Source: Cercis canadensis | Lineage: Eukaryota > Streptophyta > Magnoliopsida > Fabales > Fabaceae | Reading direction: 5' to 3' | Assembly: GCA_003255065.1 (NCBI GenBank) | Contig: QAOA01002524.1 | Span: forward strand, 225,425 to 289,424 | Length of the DNA stretch: 64,000 nt | Shown here: in pieces, positions 35,755-49,430 of the stretch | How the letters are laid out: every line of letters begins with the position of its first letter | Position numbering within the stretch: position 1 is the first letter of the stretch | Translations under genes and position numbers: made by a program | Notes under the pieces: generated by a model | Seen by the model: only the letters and a program-made list of their open reading frames with translations | What the model was told of the DNA's origin: nothing | The model's database searches: none

Positions 35755-35759
35755 AAACT

Positions 35760-36367
35760 TAGGTGTTTGCTAAGTTAAACTCCCTCTTAGAGGGGTGTAG
35801 AGCTACTTACCCTCTTGATGGGGGGCTTCTAGTAGGACCTACAGATCAAATTGGTGTTATTGCGAAGATCTCAAAAAATTAAGTCACAATATATAACAAA
35901 ATATACAGTTCTTTATAAAATACAAGAATGACACGATAAAAGAAAGTGTGCTAAAAAAATTTAACTTTTGCTATAATAAAAGAAATTTGACACACTTTTC
36001 TATATTGTACTGTTCTTGCATTTTATAAAGAATTGTATTTTGTCACATATTGAGTGACTTAATTTTTAAAAATTTTCGTAATGACACTAAAATTATTAAG
36101 TAAGGGATAGCGCTACCCCTAAAGTGTCGTGTAACTTAGCAAGAATGACACGATAAAAGAAAGTGTGCTAAAAAAAATTCAACTTTTGCTATAATAAAAG
36201 AAATTTGACACACTTTTCTATATTGTACTGTTTTTGCATTTTATAAAGAACTGTATTTTGTCACATACTAGGTGATTCAATTTTTTAAAATTTTCGTAAT
36301 GACACTAAAATTATTAAGTAAGGGATAGCGCTACCTCTAAAGTGTCGTGTAACTTAGCAAACATCTA
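35760..36367. mobile_element. Fold-back MITE with a duplicated arm
   Basis: The ends TAGGTGTTTGCTAAGTTA and TAACTTAGCAAACATCTA are inverted. The inverted similarity extends inward (GTGTTATTGCGAA against TTCGTAATGACAC, TATAACAAAATA against its partner). AAACT flanks both ends (35755-35759, 36368-36372). A 217-bp unit is tandemly repeated (35924-36140, 36141-36357), doubling the right arm. There is no coding capacity. The superfamily is not certain. Confidence 0.78.
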
Positions 36368-36943
36368 AAACTTATGATATATATAAACAAGTTGATTAAG
36401 GATAAGCTCTTGTTTGAAATTAGATAAATAAAAGATTTAATTTTGATCAAATGATATAATTTTAATTATTTGGTGACGTGAATCAAAGTTAAACTCATGA
36501 ATAAAAATAGTCTTATGTGATAATTTTTTTTTAAAAAAAATTAGTTTAGAAGAATAGATACTTTTCACAACTACACGGAAGAAGAGGACAAAGGGAGTCG
36601 CAATTGGAAGAGTATAAAATTAAAACTTGTAGAAACCAAATTCAATTTCTAACTAACTCTTCAAAGTTCGCGGGGCTGAGCCCATCTAAACAACGGATCC
36701 GTCTCTTCCTCTTCCACTGCCACCCTCATATTTCACACCCGCCTCTTCCTCGTCCACTCCTCACATTTCTCACATTTCACATATAGTTTTCTTTTCTGCT
36801 ACAAACACTTCACCGATCAACGCACACAGAAGAAAGAGAAAGAGTAACAGAAACATTTCACAATAACAGTAATAGTTTTCCTTTCTGCTCCAAACACTTC
36901 CGATCGACGCACACAGAAGAGAGAGAAAGAACAGAGAGAGAAA
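36368..36943 (+). promoter_or_regulatory. ABCG31 promoter and 5' untranslated region
   Basis: The sequence before the ATG contains a CT-rich stretch (CTTCCTCTTCC) and an imperfect tandem duplication. No TATA box could be chosen with confidence. Confidence 0.45.
36787..36933. repeat. Tandem duplication in the ABCG31 5' leader
   Basis: GTTTTCTTTTCTGCTACAAA at 36787 recurs as GTTTTCCTTTCTGCTCCAAA at 36876. Both are followed by a CGATC.ACGCACACAGAAG block and a GA-rich run. The period is about 89 bp and the copies have diverged. Confidence 0.8.
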
Positions 36944-39900
36944 ATGGCTGCTGCCCCTGACGGGAGCGAGTACTTCGAGACGATGAGCTCCGACCACGGC
37001 AGCGAGAGCTTTGCTCGGGCGTCAAATGCAGAGACGGTGGCGGAGGACGAAGCCGAGCTCCAATGGGCGGCGATCGCTCGGTTGCCGTCGCAGAAGCGCA
37101 ACAATATCGCGTTGCTGAGACGCGATTCTTCTCCACCACAACACGATGTGGAAGAGGAAGGTGATGTTGATAGAGTCGAGAAAATCGATGTTCGCAAGTT
37201 GAGTCGTTTCTACCGTGAGCTCGTCGTCAAGAAGGCGTTAGCCACCAACGATCAAGACAATTACAAGCTCCTTTCCGCCGTAAAAGAACGCCTCGATAAG
37301 TAAGATTAAGATTAAGATTCTATTTTAAAAAATAGATTACTAAAGAGAACAAAAACATTTTTTATTTAGATCATTATCTAATATGATTTATGATTTTGTG
37401 CTTGCGAAAGGGTTGGAATTGTGATTCCAAGTATTGAACTTAGATACCGCAACTTCACAGTTGAGGCTAACGTTCAAATTGGTTCAAGAGCTCTGCCAAC
37501 TTTGATCAATTACTCACGGGACGCCATTGAGGTTTCATCTTCAATTTTCTTTGTAAATTTTGACCTGTAATTGTAAAATACATACTATACTAGTTCACAT
37601 CTGTTACGTCCAGAGTAGCTAACTCAGTACAATTGGGGACAACTACCTCTGGTCCATGTCGAACTAATATTAGTTCATTTGTTGCGTTCAGAGTTTGCTA
37701 ACCAAATTGCGGATATTTCGGCCTAATAGGCATTCCTTAACCATCTTGAACAATGTCAGTGGCGTTATCAAACCAGGAAGGTAATTTTTTTTATTACTCT
37801 GTTTTTCATTAATTTAAATGATGATTGAATGAAGGTATAGTTGAGTTGATGAACGCCATTTTTAAAATTAATCTGTTTATCTTTCTATTCAGTTAAAATT
37901 ATGAATGAATAAAGTTGCAGCAGTGTAAATTAAATACCATGTCTTATTTACTCTGTTTTTCTTTAATTTCACTAATATATGCATAAACAAAATTTTAATT
38001 GAGTAAATACCATTTCATTTATTAATTATTGGTGAAAAAGTTAGGCAGCCAGAATTTAATTGCTAAACTTGTTATAAAATTAATGTGAACTTATAACTAC
38101 TTTGCGAATCACGTAAATTTTGGCAAAATTTTATTAATTTTTAATGGCTAAATAGCATTAATCTTTAATTAAACTAAAATGATGATTGAATGAAGTCTCA
38201 AGTCATAGTTGAATGAATACTTGGCCTAAAAAAAGAAGTTGAATGAATACATGGCCAAAAAAAAAAAAAGGTTGAAAGAATACCAATAGTTGTGGTTAGG
38301 AAGTGGCTTATTAAATTAAGCATTCACAAGTGAAAATTCTTTACGGGTGAAGGTCAGTACTTTCATGTGTTCTTGTTGTAATCTGATGTTGACATTTGCT
38401 CTGTAGGATGACTTTGCTATTAGGACCTCCTGGAGCGGGCAAATCTTCCTTGCTGTTAGCTCTTGCTGGGAAACTAGATCCCAACCTGAAGGTTAGTATT
38501 TGTATTATTTATTTAGTCACAGAAGGCTTTTCTTTTCTTTGTGAAAGGATGTTATTCACCAACGTAGACACATAGGTTTAAGGAAAAAAAGAATTTTATA
38601 TAATAGTTATAATGCAGAATGGGATGACAAAAATTATGATAAAAATGTATTTACTGCATTTTGAGATCAACAATTGAATCAATTAACGAATGGTAATTTT
38701 TTCCCATCATGCAAACTTAGTAGAAATATGTTGTAGGGGTATTCAGTATTTTTTAGCTAGTTTTTGCTCACTATAACTAAATTTTTTTTTGGACGATTTT
38801 AAGGATGCACCATAAATAACATTAACTAGATTTTTAAGAATACCACTAAATAACATCAACGCAGATTTTTTTTATTATGCTTCTAAGAAGTAGATACACA
38901 AGTTTTTGAGTCATGAGAATCTATCAAACTTTAAACATTACCATTTGAGTTATTGTTTGGTCAAATGTATAGCTTTCTTGCTGTAGTGTGTAAGAGTTGT
39001 GAAACTAACTTCAGTTAAGAAGGGACGATGGCTCCAAGTAGCGTGGTTTGATTACGAAAAGTGATACCTGGACAAACTTTAGCTTCACAAACTTTTCATA
39101 TATCTTGCAATTAAAATATTAAAATAATCAATAGAAAATATGTAGTGTAGTAGATAAATTGAAAATGAAACAAATTTTTTATAAATTTTGTAAATGTAGT
39201 TTGCGCAGTTAATACTACTTTAATTAGAGTAAGTGAGGGGTGCACATGGAATAAATTACAAAAGAATAATTATTGATGAAAAAATTAATGACTAAAATTG
39301 TAATAAAGTATATACACTTAGATGAGAAGTTATAAATTTTTTAAAATTCTCTCAATTTTCTCAAAAGTAAAGTAAAGTGCACCCTTCAAACTTTACCCTC
39401 AAATCCAAATTTTAGTGAAATAGTACTTTTTTGTTGCGGAGGTGTTACGTGACACAAGTCATATCTTCATTTTTTTTTACATAATTGTTGTGCAAGTACT
39501 GGTAGATGCACACAAAGTCCCACAACTGTTTTCTGTTTAGGTGACCGGATCTGAGTTTTAAAAGGGAAAAACTTGAGTGGGGCTACTATAATTTAGATGC
39601 TCAGGATTGTGCAATAAGTTTTGCAGCTAGCATTACTCTATTTATAGAATTATTTTTATGATTCTACCTGACTATACGGGCTCCAATGCTGTTGAGTATT
39701 GATTCGGTTTTACACTTAAAAGCATTAGTCTTGGACATTTATCCGTCTGGGTTCAACTGTTGAGAATTGCAGTTCTCTTTTGCATGCATGCTCTAGCATT
39801 CATTACAAGAATTTGATAGGCTAACATTCTTAAAAAAATCCACTCTGATTTTATAGCGATATCTTTTTAATATTCTCTTTACCAGTCTTTATTCTTTCTT

Positions 39901-42900
39901 CCGCAGAAAAGTGGTACTATAACATATAATGGCCATGAGTTAAATGAGTTCTGCGTTCAAAGGACAGCTGCATACATTAGTCAAACAGATAATCACACAG
40001 CAGAAATGACAGTGCGAGAAACTTTGGATTTTGCAGCCAGATGTCAAGGTGCAAGTGAAGGTTTCGCAGGTATATTTACTTTATTATGTTAGAGAATCTT
40101 GAAGGTCTTTATATTTCACAATTTAATTTTCATTACCGTGCTTTTAAAAGATGTTATTTTAGAATCCTTTTTCTTGTAGCAATCTTTTATGTCTGTTGGC
40201 TGCTCTAATTATTTAGAGCTAACTAGTCAATTTCCTTCTTTCTCCCTTTCCGGTCTGACCTTCTATTTCCTTGCAGCCTATATGACAGATCTGGCACGCC
40301 TAGAGAGGGAAAGGAACATACGGCCTAGTCCAGAAATTGATGCCTTTATGAAGGTTGTCATTTAAAGTGTAGTTAAGAAAATAAACGTGATTCTATCGAA
40401 TTACGTAATTTTTATATAAAATTAATATAATTAACATAATATAAATTTTATTAAATTTAAATTATATTAATTATATTAATATGATATAATTTAAATTTAA
40501 ATTATATAAAATATTACTTGACATGACATTATGTCATGTCAAAGTGTAGTAGAATAGAATCACCCGAAAGATAATGCATGCCTCAATGCTGTCCTAATGT
40601 CTTATCGTTGAAATTGAATTCATTCCACAGGCATCATCTATTGGTGGTAAAAAGCACAGTGTGACGACAGATTATGTTTTGAAATTACTTGGTCTTGATA
40701 TATGTTCAGAGACAGTAGTTGGCAATGATATGCTTAGGGGGGTCTCAGGTGGTCAAAGAAAGAGGGTTACAACAGGTTTTTCTCTCCTCTCTCCCGGAAT
40801 TAGGTGCAATTGCTTTGATCGTCATTTTTTATTGGACACTTCTCATAGCTAATTTCACAGGATTGTTTCTTATGTTGCAGATTAAGTGGTTCCGTTTTAG
40901 ATCCTTCCTTTTTTCTTTCTTTTTTCCCCTTTTAGAATAAGTTATCTATTTCTACTTCTAGTGTGTAATGTGCCCTTAGTTGAATCAAAATGAGATTTCA
41001 GTTATAATTATGTTTTTGAGGTCAGGGTATATAGGATAACAAATACATATTATTCTGAAAGTTACTTAGTTCATCCATTTATGTGCAAAAATACCATTTT
41101 ATCATTGTTGGTACTGACATGGTGTCTTGGCTAATGATGCTAAAGGTTAGTTTATTGTTTTTAAGATCCATAGCGGTTTCTAGATAGTACAAAAATTGAA
41201 GTATTTCGTAGATCTTGTTTCTGTGTTTTAACTAGAAGAGATAAATTATTGTGAAGACACTGATTAAAGTTGCATATTCCGGCAATCAATAACATGGTGT
41301 TGCATTACGTTTTCTAGGAGAAATGATTGTTGGACCAAGGAAAACTCTATTTATGGATGAAATATCAACTGGGCTTGATAGCTCTACCACATTCCAGATT
41401 GTAAAATGCATAAAGAATTTTGTTCAACAGATGGATGCTACCGTACTTATGGCTCTTCTTCAGCCTGCGCCTGAGACATTTGAATTGTTTGATGATCTCG
41501 TCCTTCTTTCAGAAGGGTATGTGGTATATCATGGCCCTCGAGCAGAGGTGCTGGAGTTTTTTGAATCATTAGGTTTCCAACTTCCACCACGTAAGGGGAT
41601 TGCGGATTTTCTCCAGGAGGTATTTTCTAGAGAACTTTTATTGTCTAATGCTTCGTGAAGTTTTGGCTTAACATGGTGTTTCTTGCCAGGTGACATCTAA
41701 AAAGGATCAAGCTCAATACTGGGCTGATCCTTCGAAGCCATATCGATTTATTTCAGTTGAAGAGATTGCAGAATCCTTTAAAAATTCCAGATTTGGAAGG
41801 GCTATGGAATCCACACATAATGTTCCATATGATAAATCAAGGAGTCATCCTTCAGCTTTAGCCAGAACTAAATATGCTGTATCCACGTGGGAGCTCTCTA
41901 AAGCTTGCTTTGTACGAGAATTGCTCTTAGTAAACAGGCATAGGTTTCTTTATACTTTTAGGACCTGCCAGGTATGCTCGATAAAAATATGATGCTTACA
42001 TGAAGATTTCATTGCTTTATTTTATGAGTGGAGTTCATAATTAAGTGCAACTGTCTCAACCACTTTTCTCTTGCCTTCCCAATACAACTGAAAGGTCTGC
42101 TGATCATAACTATACATTTTAACGCAACATATTTATATAACGAATCCAAACCTTGAAAGCTTTTCTACTAATTACAGTTGAAGAACACATAGGAAACATT
42201 TTCCTATGTCATAGCAATTGAATAGCTACTAATGGCATAATAGGATGATTTTTTGTGCTGTATGATTTCTTTGACATTTTTTCTTTTTTTCTGTTGTTGT
42301 TAGCAATTGTTCACTATGAATCAGTGGTGAGGTGTCTTGTAGACAGCCCTTCAACACTACATATTATCTAAAAGGATCTTGGAAAATAAGAGACAAGCTA
42401 ACCTATCGTTTTGGGCTAGATCTATATTCAGAGTGCATGTCCGTGTTGATAAACTCATACATCCATTTAGCAGCATATATTTTTAGACTGGCTATGTAAA
42501 CCTATACATGGATTTATGAATACTTACCAGGAATTTTTGCTCTTTCATGATATCTGTGGTGATTCTTTTGTCTTTGGTTCTACATAAGGGCAAATTTTTA
42601 TGATTTTTTGCCAAATTTATGAGTTTGTAGTCTCCATTGGTGGTGATTTGAGCTTGAAATAATCCCACATGCCCACTGTTATGATGTTCAACAGTAAGTT
42701 TACTTCTTGAACATAGTTTGATGATAAAACTTGATATTCTTGGTGGGAATATAAACTGACTAACTTGTGACTTAGACTTCCATCATAAATATTTTACTGC
42801 TGTAAATTGTTTTATGATGTATTTAATGAATACAGAGTAACCAACTATAGAGAACATATATGCTATTTGTATCTTGTTGGTTTCTTTATGAATGAAGGAT

Positions 42901-45900
42901 AGACCTTTCCCAGAATTTTTCTTATAAATGTTTGGTCATGTTGTCAAAGGTTGCTTTTGTTGGATTTGTCACATGCACAATATTCCTACGTACAAGATTA
43001 CATCCTACAAATGAGGCTTATGGCAACCTTTATCTTTCTGCCCTATTTTTTGGGTTGGTTCACATGATGTTTAATGGATTTTCTGAGCTACCTCTCATGA
43101 TAACTCGGCTCCCAGTATTTTATAAACAGAGAGATAATCTGTTTCATCCTGCATGGGCATGGTCTTTCTCTAGTTGGATTCTCCGTGTACCTTACTCCGT
43201 TGTTGAATCTGTTATATGGACTTGTGTCGTATACTACAGTGTTGGATTTGCCCCTTCTGCTGGAAGGTATATTTTTTTTCACAACACTTTCTATATCTTT
43301 CTCTTAGTCTCATACTCATTGCATTGTGTTAAACATTTCAGGTTTTTCCGCTACATGTTTTTACTTTTTACAGTCCACCAAATGGCATTAGGTCTCTTCC
43401 GGGTGATGGCTGCTATTGCACGTGATATGGTTCTTGCCAATACATTTGGATCAGCTGCACTGCTGGTTATATTCTTACTGGGAGGATTCATTATCCCAAA
43501 AGGTAGGCTATATGACTGTTAGATAGAGGTTACCTTCATTGCTGTTAGTGATTTGGCTGTTTTTCTTTCAGGAATGATCAAGCCATGGTGGGTTTGGGGT
43601 TACTGGTTGTCACCACTGTCCTATGGACAAGTAGCAATTTCAGTCAACGAATTTACTGCCACAAGGTGGATGCAGGTATTTTAAGCTGGCAAATGTAACT
43701 TTCTGTTTTTTTTTTTTTTTTTNTTTTTTTTTTTTTTTTTTCATAATCTGCCACTCTTTCACGTTTTATTAGAAGAATTATTTAAACATTTCACCTGTCC
43801 TTATTGTGAATGGCTTTATAGAAGATTTATGAATTATGGAAACTCTGTTGCAGAAATCAGCTGCTGGGAACTACTCAGTTGGATACAATGTCCTTCATGC
43901 ACACAGCTTACGAAGTGCTGATTATTGGTATTGGATTGGGGTTGGAGTTTTAATAGCATATGGGATTCTTTTCAACGGCTTGGTCACTTTGTCCTTGACC
44001 TATCTGAATCGTAAGATAGAACAATTCACCCACAGTGGATTTCTCCATTCATATATTTATTTCATCCTTTTTTTACTCCCTCTTTCTCTCACATTTCCTT
44101 ATTTATCTCCTTTGATTATTTGCTCATACCACAGCACTCCGTAATGCGCAGACAGTTATTCTTGATGATGACTCTCAAAAGAATTCCGTCGGAGATGGTA
44201 ATGATCTATACATTATTTGCGTGAATAATTGTCTACTGTCTACTTCAATTTCCTTGTCCAGATTGACAAAATGTCTGAGTTCATTGTTTGATTATGTAGT
44301 CCATGAAATGAGTCCCATATCTGGTGGAGAAAGCAGTAGAAACAAAGGAATGATTCTTCCATTTCAACCATTGACAATGACATTCCACAATGTCAATTAT
44401 TTTGTTGATATGCCAAAGGTGGGGGATTTCTAGTTTCCTCACCTGAATACATATGTTTAATATGTAACTAGATAAACACCAGAAAATTATAAGGGTTTAG
44501 TTTTAATTAACCAGTTTTAAATGAATGTGTTTTATCAGGAGATAAGTAAGCAAGGCATACCAGAAACTAGGTTGCAGCTCTTGTCAAGTGTCAGTGGAGC
44601 TTTCTCACCAGGCGTGCTTACAGCATTAGTTGGGTCAAGTGGAGCTGGAAAGACCACTTTAATGGATGTACTTGCTGGCAGGAAAACTGGAGGATACATA
44701 GAGGGGGACATTAGAATATCAGGTTACCCAAAAGTGCAAAGCACGTTTGCCAGAATATCAGGATATGTTGAACAGAATGATATACACTCTCCTCAAGTGA
44801 CAATTGAGGAGTCCCTATGGTTTTCTTCGTCTCTTCGCCTTCCAAAGGAAGTCAGCAAAGAGCAAAGACGTGTAAGTTTCTTCATGAGACATTATAGTCA
44901 TGGTATTCTGTTGAATTATATTGCTTATTAATTCGTTGACATGTTGTGCAGGAATTTGTTGAACAAGTAATGCTGCTAGTTGAGCTTCATTCTTTGCGAA
45001 ATGCTTTGGTTGGTATGCCAGGCAGTTCTGGCTTATCAACAGAGCAGAGAAAGAGATTAACAATTGCAGTGGAACTTGTAGCAAACCCTTCCATTATTTT
45101 TATGGACGAACCTACATCTGGGCTTGATGCGCGTGCGGCTGCCATTGTTATGCGAACTGTTCGCAATACTGTTGATACTGGAAGAACCGTGGTTTGCACC
45201 ATACATCAACCAAGTATTGACATATTTGAAGCATTTGATGAAGTTAGTTTAACTACTACTTTCTATTCAATTGACTACTCTAATAGTTAAAATGATGCTT
45301 GGGCTTCTCTAGAAGGGTCTGAATTTTGGTTCTTCATTCACAGTTACTTCTTATGAAACGCGGGGGACGAGTCATATATGGGGGAAAGCTTGGTGTCCAA
45401 TCACAGATAATGATAAACTATTTTCAGGTGGAATTACCTTTCAATTATTTCTCTTATATTTTATTACTTTCCGCTCCTTGATCATGACCAATCAGTATAT
45501 TAAGGTAGCAGCTTCATCCTTGGAATTTAAAATGACACAAGCTAGCAGGTCTTTTTTAAAAACCTTCCACCTTAATAACTGTTCTTCAATGTCTCTCTTT
45601 ACGGCAAAACTTGTCTTTTGGAATCTACAACTACAAGAATGATATTCAAGAACTCTTTTTTGAATTTCTCTGCAGGGTATCAGTGGAATCCCCCCAATTC
45701 CTAGTGGTTACAATCCTGCTACTTGGGTGCTTGAGGTTACTACACTTTCTGCTGAAGAGAGAATTGGTGTGGATTTTGCAGATTATTACAGTAATTCTGA
45801 CCAATACAGGTGACTTTTTTATATTGAATTTCTTTAGTGCTATTAGCGAAGTTTCCCTTTCTCTTCTGCTCATCCTTTTACAAGCTCAAAGTGTTTCAAC

Positions 45901-48686
45901 ATTTTAACCTCAGGGGGGTGGAAGCTTCTATCATGCAATTCTCACAACCTCCTCCTGGCTCAGAGCCATTGAAGTTTGAATCCAGATATTCACAAAACCA
46001 GTTGTCCCAATTTGTGTTGAACTTATGGAAACAAAATCTTGTTTACTGGAGAAGTCCTCAATATAATGCCATGAGGTTATTCTTTACAGCAATCAGTGCT
46101 TTGATATTTGGTTCGGTATTTTGGGACGTTGGTTCAAAAAGGTAACCATCCTCAATGTTCTCATCTTTCATGAAGGGAAATATCTTGTAAACAAAAACTA
46201 TACGGTTTACTACCTAAGACAGACAAAGGAAAATGACTCCGTATGAGACTTGATAAAATGGTAATTTATTGGTGTCTTGGAATGTACTCTACATTAATAA
46301 ATGAGGCAGGGTTGGCCACTCTTATTTAGATGGAAGCCATTGGCAATATTATCCCAGGCACCATTAAAACTTTTTATCATTTTCAAAATATCGGAATTTC
46401 CTTATTTTTACCAAAAAATTATAACTTATTGCTGGTAGTACTTTTCTACGTCCAGATATGAATCCATTTCTCAGAAAAGTGCCATGTCTGTGCTCAATTT
46501 TCTCTGCGTATTACAATTTGATGATCAGAGCTATCATAGTATTCATCATATTAATATTCTTCAGGGAATCAACTCAAGAGTTGTTGGTGGTTATGGGAGC
46601 TCTTTATTCTGCATGCTTGTTTCTTGGGGTCAATAATGCTTCTTCAGTACAACCAATTGTTTCAATAGAAAGGACAGTCTTTTATAGAGAGAAAGCAGCC
46701 GGAATGTACTCTGCAATTGCATATGCATTAGCCCAGGTCAGTGTCACAGTACCAGACATGATTTCCAAAGTTAAATTTCTGATTTCCGAGGTTAAATTTC
46801 TTATACAAATAACATATCGTGATTACTTAATCTGATTGACAGGGGGTTGTGGAGATCCCATATATCTTTGTCCAGACAATATTGTTCGGTGTAATCACAT
46901 ATTTCATGGTCAATTTTGAAAAGACAGCTGGTAAGATTTCAAGTATCAATTTTCAAGATGTTTCTTGCTGTATGGGATTGGAATTCACTTATTTTTTAGA
47001 GATAGAAATAGGGAGTTTCTATTTATTTCCTTCTCTTTGTTTTTTGAACTGTGGAGTTGAATTACCTACCTTCTGCTCATTAACTTAGTATCCTCTCGCA
47101 TGTATTACAATATTGTTTTGGTGATCATTTTAACATCTGAATTGATTATTAGTAATACTGATGGGATCTTTTCTTGAATCAATTTCTTCTGTGCATTGAA
47201 ATATGTTGTTCCCATAAATGGTTTCAAAAGTCTTATAAATAATCTCTTCTATGACATGCTTGGTCCCATTAATCTTGTTTGTCTCTGCTGTACTATTGAA
47301 CTTAATATAAGAGGTGATCAAAGATTAAAGTTTCACTTAGATAATTGATATCAACTGCTATTATTCTCCTTCAAAAAGAAAAAATGTGTTTCAAATTTGA
47401 ACTCTTCTCTCAATAATATTATTTTTCTACCTGGAGGTACTGGCTCTCCTTTTGCAAGATTGTGCCTACCTGTTTCTATGATATGTCCTGTATGGAAGAA
47501 CTACTAACTGATGCCAGATTCTAATGATACTCGGTATATTGTTAACATTATGGACACTGTTTTATCTAGTTTAACATGTTACCATTTGATTACCAATTAA
47601 AAATGAATATATTTTATTTTCCTCAACTTCACTTTAGAAATGGACAGTCCCTCTCTGTCTTTTTTTATTTTTATTTTCTTGTTCTTTCAAAGTGAAATGA
47701 AAAGATAGAAGTGCTAGTGGATGTTCCATATGAATTCAGTTTATGTAGTCCCAGTCACTTAAATGTAAATTTTCCCTTTATTGCAGGAAAGTTTTTCCTC
47801 TATCTTGTGTTCATGTTCCTAACCTTCCTCTACTTCACCTTTTACGGCATGATGGCTGTTGGCCTTACACCTAACCAACACCTAGCGGCCGTTATTTCTT
47901 CTGCATTCTACTCTCTATGGAATCTTCTCTCAGGTTTTCTTATTCCAAGAACGGTGAGTATGCCATACTTTTTGAAATTAATAAATCAATTAAATAAGGT
48001 GCTAAAGTTTATACTGGCTTTGCTTTAGCTAAATAGGTCAGTTGCATTTCCATGGTTATTTACCATCACATCACAAGCGCTCAGTCTGGCATTTAACACA
48101 GAATCACTTAGTAGATACTGTAGTATAATCTCAAAACTGAAATCGATATCTTAGTTGTAACTTTTAGGTACAAGGTGATAAAGCCAAAACTTTCCCTCTT
48201 TTGCTGATGAAGTCATCTGTAATTGTTTTCTTCCTATTTTTGACCATTATCTATTGTGTTCAATATATTTACATTTGGTACTTGACATAAAGAGGAATGA
48301 ACCTAATCATCCATAAATTCAAAACAGTTTCTTGCATTTTTGACAGATTAAATTTTACTAAATTTTATATGGTCAAAATGCTTATGATTCTTGTGATGTT
48401 TCAGCATATTCCAGGATGGTGGATTTGGTTCTATTATATCTGCCCAGTTTCATGGACACTACGTGGTATTATCACATCTCAGCTTGGTGATGTAGAAACC
48501 AAAATTGTTGGACCTGGATTTCAGGGCACTGTGAAAGAGTATTTAATTACTAATCTTGGGTATGATCCCGCCATTAATGGATTTTCAGCAGTGTCGCTCT
48601 CAATAATAGTGCTTATTGGCTTTAGTATTCTCTTCTTTGGTTCCTTTGCTGTATCCGTCAAAGTTTTGAATTTCCAGAAAAGGTGA
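36944..48686 (+). CDS. ABCG31: Full-size ABCG (PDR) transporter, ABCG31-like, 24 exons
   Basis: Exons: 36944-37299, 37411-37531, 37692-37780, 38407-38491, 39907-40069, 40277-40353, 40631-40775, 41318-41619, 41690-41971, 42950-43266, 43342-43502, 43572-43675, 43854-44010, 44135-44197, 44300-44418, 44539-44871, 44952-45242, 45344-45427, 45676-45809, 45914-46141, 46565-46736, 46843-46930, 47787-47953, 48405-48686. The CDS is 4320 nt (1439 residues) with no break and GT-AG introns. The layout is NBD-TMD-NBD-TMD, as in all PDR proteins. NBD1: Walker [10 protein letters not shown] 195-203, signature VSGGQ 335-339, Walker B LFMDE 356-360. NBD2: Walker [10 protein letters not shown] 879-887, LSTEQRKR 986-993, [10 protein letters not shown] near 1006-1015. 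It matches Arabidopsis ABCG31/PDR3 closely from the N-terminus (MAAA..GSEYFE) onward. That protein is a plasma-membrane exporter linked to abscisic acid release from endosperm and to pollen coat lipids. The substrate here is inferred. Confidence 0.95.
43711..43741. repeat. T homopolymer with an N in ABCG31 intron 12
   Basis: A run of about 30 T is interrupted by one N at 43723. Its length is uncertain in the assembly. It lies outside the coding sequence. Confidence 0.8.
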
Positions 48687-49162
48687 ACAGATCAGAGAAG
48701 CTATTGTTAAACACCACGTTAGATGAAGGTATAATGCTTGTGGGAAGCATTGACAAACATATGGTTTTGGTTGTAAAAATAACAAAGCCATGGGTCCTTC
48801 TTCTGCATGATGACATGTTCCTTTAGTCATACCACCTTCTAGAGGTGTTCAAATTTTGAAGCTGAATATGTTGCAATTTACTTAGTAAGGGGTAGTTTGA
48901 AGCCATGTTACTTTCAATTTTTTTTTTTTGGTTACAAAGTGATTGAATATGACAGCACTGATAAACTTGTATAATCAATGACAATAGCTTATGGGATCAG
49001 ATATAGTACCACATTTAACTTGGGTCCATTATTTAAGAATGTTAATATTTCAAAGTTTCAAACAAATGGTTCTATTGAACTTGGAAAATTGTGAGTTTAT
49101 TGCTATTAGAAATATCTATGCATGCCAGCAAGGCTAATGGTTTCTTGAATTGAGAATTTAAA
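48687..49162 (+). other. ABCG31 3' region
   Basis: The 3' untranslated region and short intergenic sequence up to the MULE1 target duplication. No other feature is seen. Confidence 0.5.
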
Positions 49163-49171
49163 ACAAATATA
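49163..49171. repeat. MULE1 target site duplication, left
   Basis: ACAAATATA directly precedes the terminal repeat. The identical 9 bp follow the other end at 63050-63058. Confidence 0.92.
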
Positions 49172-49430
49172 GAGTAAAACCTTATTTTTGTCTCTCACTA
49201 TATTAGGCGCTATCAATTGAGTCCCTCACTGCAAAAATAATCTAATCAACTCCCTCACTGGTCAATTTCGCTTCAATCAAATCCCTCCGTCTAACCTCCG
49301 CTAAGTTGAATGACGGAAATGCTGATGTGACTATTAAAAGGCTTATGTGTCACTGTTAAATGCCACGTCGCAGCCTGTGGGGAGCATCATTTGCTGACTG
49401 GGCAAGGACGACGTCATCTCAATTTTGTAA
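49172..49430 (+). repeat. MULE1 left terminal inverted repeat
   Basis: Pairs with 62791-63049 inverted. Shared blocks include TTTTTGTC.CTCACTATAT, CAATTGAGTC, GGCTTATGTGTCACTGTTAA and CCTGTGGGGAGCA, then GACGTC near the inner edge. A TGACGTC-type element at the inner edge could serve as a promoter motif for the gene at each end. Confidence 0.9.

Noticed and set aside
35760..36367. 217-bp repeats considered as a satellite or CRISPR-like array
   Set aside because: There are only two units, inside inverted repeats with a target duplication. This is a MITE, and CRISPR is not expected in a plant nucleus.
36817..37197. Two minus-strand frames over ABCG31 exon 1
   Set aside because: They are shadows of the coding exon and its GA-rich leader. 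They resemble no protein I know and lack gene structure.
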